NCBI RefSeq assembly: GCF_038502225.1
Contig: NC_091307.1
Span: forward strand, 20,779,173-20,843,172
DNA: 64,000 nucleotides
Direction: 5' to 3'
DNA from: Cherax quadricarinatus
Lineage: Eukaryota; Arthropoda; Malacostraca; Decapoda; Parastacidae
Part shown: positions 25,681-38,149 of the stretch, piece after piece
How positions within the stretch are numbered: position 1 is the first letter of the stretch
Layout: the number at the start of each line of letters is the position of its first letter
The notes under the pieces: model-generated
The model's database searches: none
What the model saw: the letters and a program-made list of their open reading frames with translations, nothing else
What the model was told of the DNA's origin: nothing
Made by a program: the position numbers and the translations under genes

Positions 25681-26080
25681 GGTGGGGTGTTGGGGGAGAA
25701 GTTGGAAAGGGAGGGTAGGGTGTTGGGGAGGAGGAGGAGGAAGGTGTTGGGGAGGAGGAAGGTGTTGGGGAGTAGGAAGGTGTTGGGGAGGAGGAGGGTG
25801 TTGGGGAGGAGGAGGGTGTTGGGGAGGAGGAAGGTGTTGGGGAGGAGGAGGGTGTTGGGGAGGAGGAAGGTGTTGGGGAGGAGGAAGGTGTTGGGGAGGA
25901 GGACGGAAGGATGGTGGGAGAAGGATGGAAGGAGGATGGAAAGATATAGGGAAAAGGATGGAAGGATATTGGGAGGAGGATGGAAAAATGTTGGGAGAAT
26001 GGAAGGAGGATGGATGTTGGGAGGAGGATGGAAGGAGGATGGTGGGAGCAGGATGGAAGGAGGCAAGTTGAGGAGGATGA
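25681..26080. repeat. GGA-rich minisatellite, about 18-bp unit
   Basis: ggtgttggggaggaggaa repeats about 12 times (to about 25905), followed by looser ggatggaaggagg repeats. Confidence 0.9.
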
Positions 26081-26739
26081 AAAGAGGGAAAGTGGGAAGG
26101 ATGGATGAAGGGGAGGGTAAAGAGTTTACATTTCTGACAGGTCATAGCTGGCATACTGTACATTCACCCCCTCCCTCTCCCCCCACCTTAAAAAAAATTC
26201 TCCATGGCTTTTCGTCTTCTACTTAACCATTATCAGTTAGTCGATCATTTTCTAGGCGAGGATAATTATTTTTTGGAAATATCATGGGATATTAGGTAAT
26301 CTTAAAACGAAGAATATATATCAAAATATAGCAATATTACACTTATACAATTCTATTTCAAAATGATCTATTTGTGACAAATATTGCAATTCTTGCATGA
26401 TAAACGCTATTCATGGTGATCATTAATAATAATAAGGTTGGGCACCATATGACTAACGGTAACCGAGAACAAATATCTACATGGAACAGATTTTATTGCT
26501 CCCCGTAATTTAATCATTAAAGGTTCGCGTTTAATGGAAATTTTGAGCCTTTTATTTATGCAGAAATAATTCACCTATAATTTTATTTTAGTGAATGGAA
26601 GCGATTGTCTAGCTGCGAAAGCAGTCTCTCGCTGTTACTGCACGTAGGATCGAGCCTCTACCATTTCTTTCGCTGAATAACCCATACAGCTATAAAGTTC
26701 CACATAATTATAATAATGATGATAATTCTTATTAAATAA
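26081..26739. other. AT-rich intergenic DNA, nothing recognised
   Basis: No coding or repeat feature that I can support. Confidence 0.5.
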
Positions 26740-26997
26740 AAGTCACAATCTTTATTTCTACAAGTACTTGTACAAGGTATACAAATCTACCTGGAATTTC
26801 GGGCAAATCAGGTCAATTTTGTCCCCAGGATGCGACCCACCCCAATCGACTAACATCCAAGTAACTATTTTACTGACAGGTGAACAGGGACAGCAGGTGT
26901 CTTAAGGAAACACGTCCTAATGTTCCCACCCGTACCCGGGATCGAAACACGGGCCTCAGTGGGTGAGTTGAATGCGCTAGCAATCGAGCTACGTCAC
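26740..26997 (-). mobile_element. tRNA-derived SINE of decapod type
   Basis: On the minus strand it opens with a tRNA-like head (A-box-like gtagctcgattgctagcgc, B box gtttcgatcccgg at about 26935-26950). A body follows with tgtccctgttcacctgtcag and ttagtcgattggggtgggtc, then catcctgggga, and the tail is tgtacaagtacttgtagaaa. The same body motifs recur, interrupted, at 44140-44790 and 52540-52870. These elements carry an internal RNA polymerase III promoter and depend on a LINE for movement. The anticodon arm is not intact, so this is not a tRNA gene. Confidence 0.75.
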
Positions 26998-27227
26998 ACC
27001 GTAGTCTTCAAAGACCATTTAGTGTCACAGAACTGAGTGCCAGGGAGGACTTTTGTGTTTATTAACCTGTTCCGGGGATGAAGGCAAAGGCAGATCTGTA
27101 CATTAAATTATCCCGGTATTTGTTTTTGAAAAAAAAAATAATCCTCGGTATACTTTGTGAAGTATCCCAGATTAAGAATACACGTATATTTAGGTGAATA
27201 ACCCCGGTATACTGGGCGAGTTAAGTG
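26998..27227. other. Flank of truncated LINE with a loose repeated motif
   Basis: aataatcctcggtatact and aataaccccggtatact recur, and related aataatccccg lies beyond the LINE near 28641. Confidence 0.4.
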
Positions 27228-28535
27228 GGCGCTCAGGTTAGGGTGTGTAGAAGAGAGGGAGACTACTTCCCGGTAAAAGTAGGTTTTAGATAGGGATGTG
27301 TAATGTCACCATGGTTGTTTAATATATTTATAGATGAGGTTGTAAAAGAAGTAAATGCTAGGGTGTTCGGGAGAGGGGTGGGATTAAATTATGGGGAATT
27401 AAATACGAAATGGGAAGTGACACAGTTACTTTTTGCTGATGATACTGTGCTTATGGGAGATTCTAAAGAAAAATTGCAAAGGTTAGTGGACGAATTTGGG
27501 AGTGTGTGTAAAGGTAGAAAGTTGAAAGTGAACATAGAAAAAAGTAAGGTGATGAGAGTATCAAATGATTTAGATAAAGAAAAATTTGATATCAAACTGG
27601 GGAGGAGGAGTATGGAAGAAGTGAATGTTTTCAGATATTTGGGAGTTGACGTGTCGGCGGATGGATTTATGAAGGAGGAGGTTAATCATAGAATTGATGA
27701 AGGAAAAAAGGTGAGTGGTACATTGAGGTATATGTGGAGGCAAAAAATATTATCTATGGAGGCAAAGAAGGGAATATATGAAAGTATAGTAGTACCAACA
27801 CTCTTATATGGGTGTGAAGCTTGGGTTGTAAATGCTGCAGCGAGGAGGCGGTTGGAGGCAGTGGAGATGTCCTGTCTAAGGGCAATGTGTGGTGTAAATA
27901 TGCAGAAAATTCGGAGTGTGGAAATTAGGAGGTGTGGAGTTAATAAAAGTGTTAGTCAGAGGGCTGAAGAGGGTTTGTTGAGGTGGCTTGGTCATTTAGA
28001 GAGAATGGATCAAAGTAGAATGACATGGAGAGCGTATAAATCTGAAGGAGAAGGAAGCGGGGAAGGGGTCGTCCTCGAAAAGGTTGGAGGGAGGGGGTAA
28101 AGGAGGAGTTGTGGGCGAGGGGTTTGGATTTCCAGCAAGCGTGCGTGAGCGTGTTAGATAGGAGTGAATGGAGACAAATGGTATTTGGGACCTGACGAGC
28201 TGTTGGAGTGTGAGCATGGTAATATTTAGTGAAGGGATTCAGGGAAACCGGTTATTTTATATAACCAGACTTGAGTCCTGGAAATGGGAAGTACAATGCC
28301 TGCACTCTAAAAGAGGGGTTTGGGATATTGGCAGTTTGGAGGGATATATTGTGTATTTTTATACTAATATACTTCTAAACTGTTGTATTCTGGGCACCTC
28401 TGCAAAAACAGTGATTATGTGTGAGTGACGTGAAAGTGTTGAATGATGATGAAAGTATTTTTTTTCTGGGGATTTTCTTTCTTTTTGAGTCGCCCTGCCT
28501 TGGTGGGAGACGGCCGACGTATTGAAAAAAATAAA
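27228..28535 (+). pseudogene. 5'-truncated RTE-like LINE, RT C-terminal half
   Basis: The copy begins inside the RT just before the GDYFPVKVGF equivalent (about 27260), contains MSPWLFNIFID (27303-), FADDTVLMG (about 27430), VFRYLGVDVSADG, LLYGCEAWVVNAAARRR and LLRWLGHLERMD, and is open as 265 codons to about 28050, where an indel near the RGRPRKGW block shifts the frame. The 3' UTR runs from about 28194 and ends in gccctgccttggtgggagac plus an A-rich tail. It is followed directly by (TA)n. It lacks the endonuclease and the first half of the RT and cannot move by itself. Confidence 0.85.
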
Positions 28536-28537
28536 AT

Positions 28538-28540
<3 letters not shown>

Positions 28541-28631
<91 letters not shown>
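28541..28631. repeat. (TA)n tract at the tail of an RTE-like LINE
   Basis: About 45 TA units starting right after the LINE's aaaataaaataaaat tail. Confidence 0.97.
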
Positions 28632-28636
<5 letters not shown>

Positions 28637-28726
28637 TAGGGAATAATCCCCGTCTAAATGTGAGTTGATCCTCAGTTTGCATACTAAATAACCCCAGTGA
28701 TGTGACCCGGGAGGGACGGAGGGTGG

Positions 28727-28885
28727 GTGAGTGGTGGTGGTTATAGTGATGTGGTGGTTATAGTGATGTGGTTATTGTGATGTGGTGGTGGTTGTGATGT
28801 GGTGGTGGTTACTATGATGTGGTGGTGGTTACTGTGATGTGGTGGTGGTTATAGTAGTGGTGTGGTGGTGGTGGTGGTGCGCGAT
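28727..28885. repeat. GTGGTGG-rich minisatellite
   Basis: gtgatgtggtggtggttac-type units, irregular. Confidence 0.85.
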
Positions 28886-28971
28886 GGGCAGGACTGAGAT
28901 CAGGATCACTACAGAGGCCATGGCAACAGTTATGTGGTGACGACACTCCTGCCTTACCAACCCGTAAGTTA

Positions 28972-29215
28972 GCCAGCCAGCCAGCTAGGCAGGCAGCCGG
29001 CCTGCCAGCCAGCTAGGCAGGCAGCCGGCCTGCCAGCCAAGACAACCAGGCAGCCACCCAGAAACCAAGACAGCCAGCTAGGCAGACAGCTAACCAACCA
29101 GCCAGCCAGTAGCCAAGACTTTCAGAATACCAGCTAGTCAAGTAGCCAGCCAGACACGCAGCCAGCCAGAAAATCAGCCAGTTAGGCAGCCAGACAAACA
29201 GGCAGCCCACAAAAC
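28972..29215. repeat. CAGCCAGC-rich degenerate tetranucleotide array
   Basis: agccagccagctaggcaggc appears twice at its start, then degenerates into cagcca/caggca words. Confidence 0.85.
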
Positions 29216-30837
29216 GAGCTAGACGAGTGACCATAATGTATATATGACGCCAGAGATTATTGTATGTTATTAATACTATCCTCGTCTCCTCTTTTTGCCC
29301 TTGTCAAGGTGTCTTGATTTGTCAGCCTAGCCGGCGCTGCTGATAGTATATTTACTTCGTTTATACTTCGAGTAATGGCTACGCCAAGGTTCCCCCCCCC
29401 CTCGACGCCGTTTTTTTTTCAGCCTCATTTTCGCACTAGGAGTGATGAAGATTCATATTTGAACGTTTTCCATTTTTTTTAGTCCTCGACCACCTCTTTG
29501 CCAGACGTACTACGACTTTTTCTTCTGATTCGTATATTTGTGGTTATGCGTATGCTGTTATAGGATATATATAACTACCCTAACCAACCTATATTAATAC
29601 ATGTATAACCTAATACGATTTGTAGAACTACCACCACCACCACCACTGTCTTCTTTCCTTCCCCCTTACCGTATGGTCTTCTGCCCTTCTTTATTTTTCT
29701 ATTAGTTGTAACTTGACAATGATCCAGGCTGACCGAAACGTTGTCATAACGCTCCTCTTCTAAGTGCTGGTTATTAGTGTATGGTTTCTGCCTCAATATT
29801 GCAACTTTTCATTCTTTAAAAATGGAGGTTTGCCAAAGCGCCGAAAAAGTTTTGTTTTAAGAGTTTGTGCCCTTTCTGCTTCCCAAGATGAAACTGGTTT
29901 CATTTCCCCAGTTTCATTATTTTGCTCTTTCTTGGGTTAAACTCTAGTAGCCATTTGTTCGGCCACTCCTGATGTTTGTCGACCTTTTTTCCAATAGAAC
30001 GAGGAACTGGTTCCACAAATTGCCACTAGGGAAATACACAGCCTAATTACAGTAGAATGTTTTCTTTAAGGTGCTTACACGTTCTATAGGTTCTAACTGG
30101 ATGTGAAGAGGTATGAAGGTATCCTTGCCTGGGATACCTATTATGATTATTATTGCCCTTGGTATTATAATTATTCGATTAATTATAGTGTTATTCGATT
30201 AATTATAGAACCTATGATTACTACTGTTGTTATAATTATTCCATTAATTATAATTTGATGAAATAAGTGAAATATAAAAAAAACTGGACAAGTGCAAAGC
30301 AGTGTGTTGCCGTTGCAACCGTAATCACGTTGCAATAGGATCAGCAACTTTATAATTTACGCCAAAAGCATTACTGGAGTTTGGAAACAATCAAAACACG
30401 ATGGTTTTCACACAGTCCCCTCTTTTTTTACGTGGCAATCTTTTCAGTGCCTAAATTGAACTGGTCTGTTGCCAGGACACGATTCGGGAAGTGGGCAGAA
30501 AAATGAAGGGAAATAACCCAATTTATCCACTCCGTGTTGCTGTGTTTTCCATTTTGTTGTCCAGTGATATTTGTTGATAAATCAGAGAAAAAATATCTCC
30601 AGGGCTATATAACTATATGTTGAAATGCTATATTTATTTGCTGTGCTTTAAGTTTGTGCTGGAATTTTCAGCACAGTATATTCGGAGAGATTGTGCATAA
30701 AATACGAATGTTACAGAGATTAATAGTTAAAATATTTTAGTTTACCTTGTTCGCTCGTTATAAAGGAGAACTTAATTATTATATAAATGGTGTTGCGTCA
30801 TAATGCTTGGCACTATTATAGATATTTGCATTTAAGG
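29216..30837. other. Intergenic DNA with one short repeat
   Basis: tgaccgaaacgttgtcat at about 29733 resembles ggaccgaaacgtcgtaaac near 55715 and belongs to the 'gaaacgt' motif group. No coding feature seen. Confidence 0.45.
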
Positions 30838-33173
30838 TCTTCCTGCCCTTGATGTGTGTAGTATTGCTTGTGTATCACCTTCCTGTCCTTGATGTGTGTA
30901 GTATTGCTTGTGTATCACCTTCCTGTCCTTGATGTGTGTAGTACTGCTTGTGTATCACCTTCCTGTCCTTGATGTGTGTAGTATTGCTTGTGTATCACCT
31001 TCCTGTCCTTGATGTGTGTAGTATTGCTTGTGTATCACCTTCTTGTCCTTGATGTGTGTAGTATTGCTTGTGTATCACCTTGTCCTTGATGTGTGTAGTA
31101 TTGCTTGTGTATCACCTTCCTGTCCTTGATGTACGTAGTATTGCTTGTGTATCACCTTCCTGTCCTTGATGTGCGTAGTATTGCTTGTGTATCACCTTCC
31201 TGTCCTTGATGTGTGTAGTATTGCTTGTGTATCACCTTCCTGTCCTTGATGTGTGTAGTATTGCTTGTGTATCACCTTCCTGTCCTTGATGTGTGTAGTA
31301 TTGCTTGTGTATCACCTTCCTGTCCTTGATGTGTGTAGTACTGCTTGTGTATCACCTTCCTGTCCTTGATGTGTGTAGTATTGCTTGTGTATCACCTTCC
31401 TGTCCTTGATGTGTGTAGTATTGCTTGTGTATCACCTTCCTGTCCTTGATGTGTGTAGTATTGCTTGTGTATCACCTTCCTGTCCTTGATGTGTGTAGTA
31501 TTGCTTGTGTATCACCTTCCTGTCCTTGATGTGTGTAGTATTGCTTGTATATCACCTTCCTGTCCTTGATGTGTGTAGTACTGCTTGTGTATCACCTTCC
31601 TGTCCTTGATGTGTGTAGTATTGCTTGTGTATCATCTTCCTGTCCTTGATGTGTGTAGTATTGCTTGTGTATCATCTTCCTGTCCTTGATGTGTGTAGTA
31701 TTGCTTGTGTATCATCTTCCTGTCCTTGATGTGTGTAGTATTGCTTGTGTATCATCTTCCTGTCCTTGATGTGTGTAGTACTGCTTGTGTATCACCTTCC
31801 TGTCCTTGATGTGTGTAGTATTGCTTGTGTATCACCTTCCTGTCCTTGATGTGTGTAGTATTGCTTGTGTATCACCTTCCTGTCCTTGATGTTGTGTAGT
31901 ATTGCTTGTGTATCACCTTCCTGCCCTTGATGTGTGTAGTATTGCTTGTGTATCACCTTCCTGTCCTTGATGTGTGTAGTATTGCTTGTGTATCACCTTC
32001 CTGTCCTTGATGTGTGTAGTATTGCTTGTGTATCACCTTCCTGTCCTTGATGTGTGTGTGTAGTATTGCTTGTGTATCACCTTCCTGTCCTTGATGTGTG
32101 TAGTATTGCTTGTGTATCACCTTCCTGTCCTTGATGTGTGTAGTATTGCTTGTGTATCACCTTCCTGTCCTTGATGTGTGTAGTATTGCTTGTGTATCAC
32201 CTTCCTGTCCTTGATGTGTGTAGTATTGCTTGTGTATCACCTTCCTGTCCTTGATGTGTGTAGTATTGCTTGTGTATCACCTTCCTGTCCTTGATGTTGT
32301 GTAGTATTGCTTGTGTATCACCTTCCTGTCCTTGATGTTGTGTAGTATTGCTTGTGTATCACCTTCCTGTCCTTGATGTGTGTAGTATTGCTTGTGTATC
32401 ACCTTCCTGTCCTTGATGTGTGTAGTATTGCTTGTGTATCACCTTCCTGTCCTTGATGTGTGTAGTACTGCTTGTGTATCACCTTCCTGTCCTTGATGTT
32501 GTGTAGTATTGCTTGTGTATGATCTTCCTGTCCTTGATGTGTGTAGTATTGCTTGTGTATCACCTTCCTGTCCTTGATGTGTGTAGTATTGCTTGTGTAT
32601 CACCTTCCTGTCCTTGATGTGTGTAGTATTGCTTGTGTATCACCTTCCAGTCCTTGATGTGCGTAGTATTGCTTGTGTATCACCTTCCTGTCCTTGATGT
32701 GTGTAGTATTGCTTGTGTATGATCTTCCTGTCCTTGATGTGTGTAGTATTGCTTGTGTATCACCTTCCTGTCCTTGATGTGTGTAGTATTGCTTGTGTAT
32801 CACCTTCCTGTCCTTGATGTGTGTAGTTTTGCTTGTGTATCACCTTCCAGTCCTTGATGTGCGTAGTATTGCTTGTGTATCACCTTCCTGTCCTTGATGT
32901 GTGTAGTACTGCTTGTGTATCACCTTCCTGTCCTTGATGTGTGTAGTATTGCTTGTGTATCACCTTCCAGTCCTTGATGTGCGTAGTATTGCTTGTGTAT
33001 CACCTTCCTGTCCTTGATGTGTGTAGTACTGCTTGTGTATCACCTTCCTGTCCTTGATGTGTGTAGTACTGCTTGTGTATCACCTTCCTGTCCTTGATGT
33101 GTGTAGTATTGCTTGTGTATCATCTTCCTGTCCTTGATGTGTGTAGTATTGCTTGTGTATCATCTTCCTGTCG
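30838..33173. repeat. 40-bp minisatellite, about 58 copies
   Basis: The unit contains ccttcctgtccttgatgtgt and gtagtattgcttgtgtatca. Copies are nearly identical, with point variants (tactg, tatcat, tatgat, tccag, tgcg) and a few 1-4-bp length changes (gatgttgtg, gtgtgtgtg). The 40-bp unit does not keep a codon phase. Confidence 0.98.
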
Positions 33174-33689
33174 TTACCTCATCAATACCTTGGTGAAAGT
33201 TGGGCAGGATTACCACACATTATTTTCCTAGTCTTACCGTGCGTAAAAAATAAAACTCCACGCATATTTTTGGAAAAATGTAGGCATTTTAGTCTGCATT
33301 TTATTACTGCTAATTTCCCTTGATTAGCTAGGTGCGGCTCGCACACACGGACCCATGCACAAACGTGCAGAAACATGAACAAACGTGCACAAACCGGAGA
33401 CGAAACATTGTGTGGAATTCTATGAACTTTCGTTTTTAATACTAGATGGCACACGCAAATTCAAATTCTTGAATTACAAACATGTATTTACATATTACCA
33501 CACATGTTACTGATAGCCGTGAAGGAAGCGTTCAGAACAATGCATGGAGCACATGTTTGACGACTTCTCATATATTCATTGTAGGCGAAGCGCTCGAAAT
33601 AAATCTAGAAAATTTATTATATTCAAAGGTTTACAATATTTGAAGCAAAATTCTGAAACAAAGGTTCCAACGAAACTAAACTGAAGAAG
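33174..33689. other. Intergenic DNA, nothing recognised
   Basis: No supported feature. Confidence 0.5.
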
Positions 33690-33960
33690 CTCGAGGAGCG
33701 GAGTGAGGAGATATGATCACGTCATACAAAATATTCCGGGGCACAGATTAAGGCAATGTTTAGTATTTGATGAACCAAAATGAGAAGATGCAGATCAGCA
33801 CAGCATCCAGACGACTCTAGAAAATATTTTTCCTGCTTGTAATAGAACGGCGTAACTGCTAAACTATTCACAGCTTCAAGCGAAGGTACAGTAGACTCAA
33901 CTGAAGTTAACCAGCAAAAGGAGAAGCCCTAAAGATCTAACTCAAAATCATTAAACGCAG
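33690..33960 (+). mobile_element. Highly diverged CR1-type LINE fragment
   Basis: gaggagatatgatcacgtca followed by tacaaaatattccggggca resembles the RGDMITTYKILRGID region of the CR1-like copies, and downstream sequence could encode a decayed C-terminal block. The assignment is weak. Confidence 0.4.
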
Positions 33961-33984
33961 CAAAGTAATAGCACGTACGTCAGT

Positions 33985-34213
33985 CACACTCACAAAACAC
34001 ACACAAACACACACAGGGATGTTAGGAAGTATTTCTTCAGTCATAGAGTTGTCAGGAAGTGGAATAGTCTGGCAAGTGATGTAGTGGAGGCAGGAACCAT
34101 ACATAGCTTTAAGACGAGGTATGACAAAGCTCAGGGAGCAGAGAGAGGACCTAGTAGCTATCAGTGAAGGACCAGGAGCTGAGTCTCGACCCCTGCAATC
34201 ACAATTAGGTGAG
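33985..34213 (+). mobile_element. CR1-like LINE 3' end, 5' junction in a CA-rich run
   Basis: After acacacacaaacacacaca (to about 34015) the copy starts at cagggatgttaggaagtatt, encodes [18 protein letters not shown] residues and FKTRYDKAQ, and ends with ctgagtctcgacccctgcaa and aattaggtgagtacaca. Only the last 200 bp of the element are present. Confidence 0.75.
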
Positions 34214-34372
34214 TACACAATACACACAACATACACACACAACACACCACCACACACAACACATAACACAACACACATAACACACACAACACAAACACAC
34301 ACAACACACACAAACATACACACAAACATAACATACAACACAACACACAACACAACACACAACACTGCACCC
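34214..34372. repeat. CA-rich tract at a CR1 tail
   Basis: Degenerate acacaacacaca repeats following the LINE end gtgagtac. Confidence 0.85.
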
Positions 34373-34839
34373 AGGCCCATACAATCGAACACACATGCAC
34401 TTAGTTTCATTAACAATTATTAAAGCTTTTACAGTCACTATAAAAACCGAAGCATATAAAAGAGAGGCTACATTTCAAGGGCTAAATCATACAAGTTCTA
34501 CACATTATGGATGACTGCACAAATGACTACCAATTCGTTTTTGCATCGAGTTTTTCCAATTTTCGTAATTCGCAAAATAGTAGATATTGACTGCAGAGAT
34601 TTTTTAAGGCACGCCCTCTTTTTTCTCCCCCAGTACGGCGCATAACCTGTGAAATTATAAATAAAAATTTAAAAACACTAATGCTAAAAAAGGCATTTCG
34701 ACCGAATTAAAATTCCTCTTTTATTGAGGAGTACAAGAATATATCTTTAGCGATCCTTTTCGTACGTGTCCGTCGGTCCGTCTGTGTCTGTGTTCCTGTG
34801 TGTACCGGTCTGTGTGTGACCTAAGCTGTGAGCTCCTGT
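34373..34839. other. Intergenic DNA, nothing recognised
   Basis: No supported feature. Confidence 0.5.
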
Positions 34840-35055
34840 CTGTCTGCCATCGTCTCTCTGCCATCGTCTCTCTGCCATCGTCTCTCTGCCACCGTCTCTC
34901 TGCCACCGTCTCTCTGCCACCGTCTCTCTGCCACCGTCTCTCCGCCACCGTCTCTCCGCCACCGTCTCTCTGCCATCTGTAGACAGTCCTGTCGTCTCTC
35001 CGCCATCGTGTCGTGCATCGTCTCTCCGCCAGATCATCATCTATCTGCCATCATG
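34840..35055. repeat. 15-bp minisatellite, left block
   Basis: gtctctctgccatc / gtctctccgccacc units, about 12 copies, degenerating to tctatctgccatca by 35053. Confidence 0.9.
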
Positions 35056-35356
35056 CAGCCTGTACTGTCCATAGCTGCTAGTTAGTTCATATTTCGCGCC
35101 ATGCTGGTGCTGCCACCTATAGGCCTTGCCACTTCAGTATGCCCAGACTTGCCTCTCTCTCACTCACACAGCGGCCTAGCAGCAAGACAGAAGGCCTACT
35201 CCTAGCTCTCTCTCGTGGGATGGCCCTGCCCGGGCCATGGGCACAAACACACAAGCCTGTGTACCCACCACGACATAACAATAAACTAAGAAGCCTCCGA
35301 AGAAGTATATCATTTAACCACCCGCTTGCAGCACCTACTAAACAAATTTTTTTATA
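35056..35356. mobile_element. GC-rich insert splitting a minisatellite
   Basis: About 300 bp of unrelated sequence separate two blocks of the same tctatctgccatcgt repeat. It holds gggatggccctgcccgggcc and an aataaac near 35278 and ends in a T run then atac. This could be a solo LTR or another non-autonomous insertion; no terminal repeat is certain. A frame over it has no recognised domain. Confidence 0.35.
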
Positions 35357-35512
35357 CATCGTCTATCTGCCATCGTTTATCTGCCATCGTCTATCTGCCA
35401 TCGTCTATCTGCCATCGTCTATCTGCCATCGTCTATCTGCCATCGTCTATCTGCCATCGTCTATCCGCCCCTGTCTATTTGCCCCTGTCTATTTGCCCCT
35501 GTATCTGTCCTT
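35357..35512. repeat. 15-bp minisatellite, right block
   Basis: ctatctgccatcgt units, about 7 perfect copies, then drift to ctatttgcccctgt. Confidence 0.9.
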
Positions 35513-36030
35513 GTCTATCTGTGTGTGTTTCCCTGTCTGTGTCTGTTTCTCGATGTCTGCCTTTCCTATGCTTCCTTTTTTCCGTCTTCATCTCCCTGTG
35601 TCTGTATGTCTCCCTCTGTGTGTCTGAATCCCTGTCTGTGTCTTCCTCTGTGTGTGTCTGAATTCTTGTCTGTCTGTATCCCTGTTTGAACGTCTGTCTC
35701 CATTTCTTCCTAAAAATGACATTTCCTCATTATCAAGAGGATTACACTCCAAGAGTAGATTCTATTATTTTTAAGTCTCGGAAATGTAACAAAGATTTAC
35801 ATAGATTACAAACATTTTTCTGCCCTAGTGGGAATTTATAATTAGTGTAATTATAACATCAGTTCATTTTTGTTTGTACATCCTCTCACTCAGAGATGGA
35901 AAGAATGAAGAATAATGAACTCAAAATGAGCACTGGAAGACCATTTCCAAGAACGACAGGAACACGTAAAAGACTTGGGAAAAATAACGTCTGATTACCC
36001 ATCAAGGATCACAACAGGGCAAATGGAGAT
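35513..36030. other. Intergenic DNA, pyrimidine-rich then AT-rich
   Basis: tctgtgtgtctg-type low-complexity sequence to about 35700; nothing else recognised. Confidence 0.5.
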
Positions 36031-36125
36031 TAAAGGTATAAAATACCGACAAGATTGGAAAATAAACAAATGTAGTATAATGCGATCCTTTATCAAGTCA
36101 CAAACAGGTTACCTGGGTAAAGAGT
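36031..36125 (+). mobile_element. FB1-like left-end remnant
   Basis: ggtataaaataccgacaaga is the reverse complement, with small changes, of the right end of FB1 elements (ttgtcggtattatatacc near 44680), so this looks like the outer left end of a related copy. Confidence 0.4.
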
Positions 36126-36145
36126 ACGCGAGTGTGTGTATATAC

Positions 36146-36147
<2 letters not shown>

Positions 36148-36182
<35 letters not shown>
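36148..36182. repeat. (TA)n tract left of TIR element copy 2
   Basis: About 17 TA units abutting the element end. Confidence 0.95.
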
Positions 36183-36185
<3 letters not shown>

Positions 36186-36570
36186 GTGCCGAATAGGCAG
36201 AACTTGCCATCTTGGCTTAAACAGCAACGCTCATCTTGCCATATAGGACAAGTGAAAATTTGTGTATGCAATAATTTCGCCAAAATCATTCTGAACCTAA
36301 CGAAAAAAATATATTTCACTGTGTTTGTTTAGTATTAAATTATTGTAAACAAATCTAAAATATATTTAGTTGGGTTAGGCTAAAACAAATTGTTCTTGTT
36401 ATAATAAGGTTAGGTAAGTTTTCTAAGTTCCTTTTGGTGCAAAATTATAAATTTTTACATCAACATTAATGAAAAAAATGTATCTTTAAACGTATAAGAG
36501 AAAATTTTAGAAAGGACTTAATTTTAAATGAGTTCTTGCTAATTGACCAGTTTTACATATTCGGCACGAC
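36183..36570 (-). mobile_element. Short TIR element (MITE-like), copy 2
   Basis: Reverse-complement copy of 19299-19684, with ends gtcgtgccgaata and tattcggcacgac. It is about 388 bp, highly similar over its length by eye. It is again bounded by TA repeat on both sides (36148-36182 and 36578-37500). Confidence 0.78.
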
Positions 36571-36577
36571 AATATAC

Positions 36578-37502
<925 letters not shown>

Positions 37503-37639
37503 TTTTCACACTATATATTATAGTGTGGAGAGTCAGAGTCAGGTGGAGAATTCTGGGTAGGCTGGATCTGAGACAGACATGCACGGGACGGGCGGGTGTG
37601 TATGTTGAGTAGATGTGGTTGGAAATGTAAGATAAGCCT

Positions 37640-37835
37640 ACTACTCGTCAATATAGAAAATAGTGCAGTCGTCTTCAAGAAGAAACTTGAACGCTACCTC
37701 CACAAAGCGTCAGATTACTCTGGCTGAGATGGCTATATGGATAACAGAGCCGCCAACAGCAGGATTTGTTTAAACAGGCAAGCAAAGGAAAGTCTGGTCC
37801 CAGGCCGGTTTGCAAGGAGAATAAAATCCTCGAAA
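37640..37835 (+). mobile_element. C-terminal fragment of another CR1-type LINE
   Basis: The translation reads VVFKKKLERYLHKASDYSG, stop, DGYMDNRAANSRICLNRQAK. This layout (FK-x-LD-x-Y-L followed by SR-x-CLNRQAK) is how I remember the end of a second decapod CR1-type ORF. One stop and the absence of the RT mark it as a remnant. Confidence 0.5.
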
Positions 37836-38149
37836 GCGGCCACAGAAACGTACGGGTATAGAGGCACTTACTCCACCCCTCTTCTCTATGAAGGGCGGTC
37901 AGAGAGAACACTCGCTCTTGGGACCCAGAGAGAATTCTGCAAGCTTGACTGGCTTCAGTGAGCATAGTCTGCCATGCGTGGGTCGTCATGTTTAATAACG
38001 CGGGTGCTAATTAACTTATCACTTGCACAGTTTGCACTGATGATCAGTAGGGCCTGAGGGAATGAAAACACAGCGAGCTGCATGTGAAGCCTTGACGGCC
38101 GCAACGAAAACATCCAGCGGTCAGTCAGACCAGCTAATACTTTTGTGTG

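Noticed and set aside
26920..26997. Functional minus-strand tRNA gene
   Set aside because: The B box is good but the anticodon and acceptor stems do not close, and a SINE body and tail follow directly.
28972..29215. Trp/Leu-rich 73-codon minus-strand frame as a membrane peptide
   Set aside because: It is translation of a CAGCCAGC-type low-complexity array.
36361..36420. Telomere-like ttaggttagg words in the TIR element
   Set aside because: ttgggttaggctaaaa and aaggttaggtaag are only one or two units, lie inside a dispersed element, and also occur in the copy at 19299; not a telomeric array.
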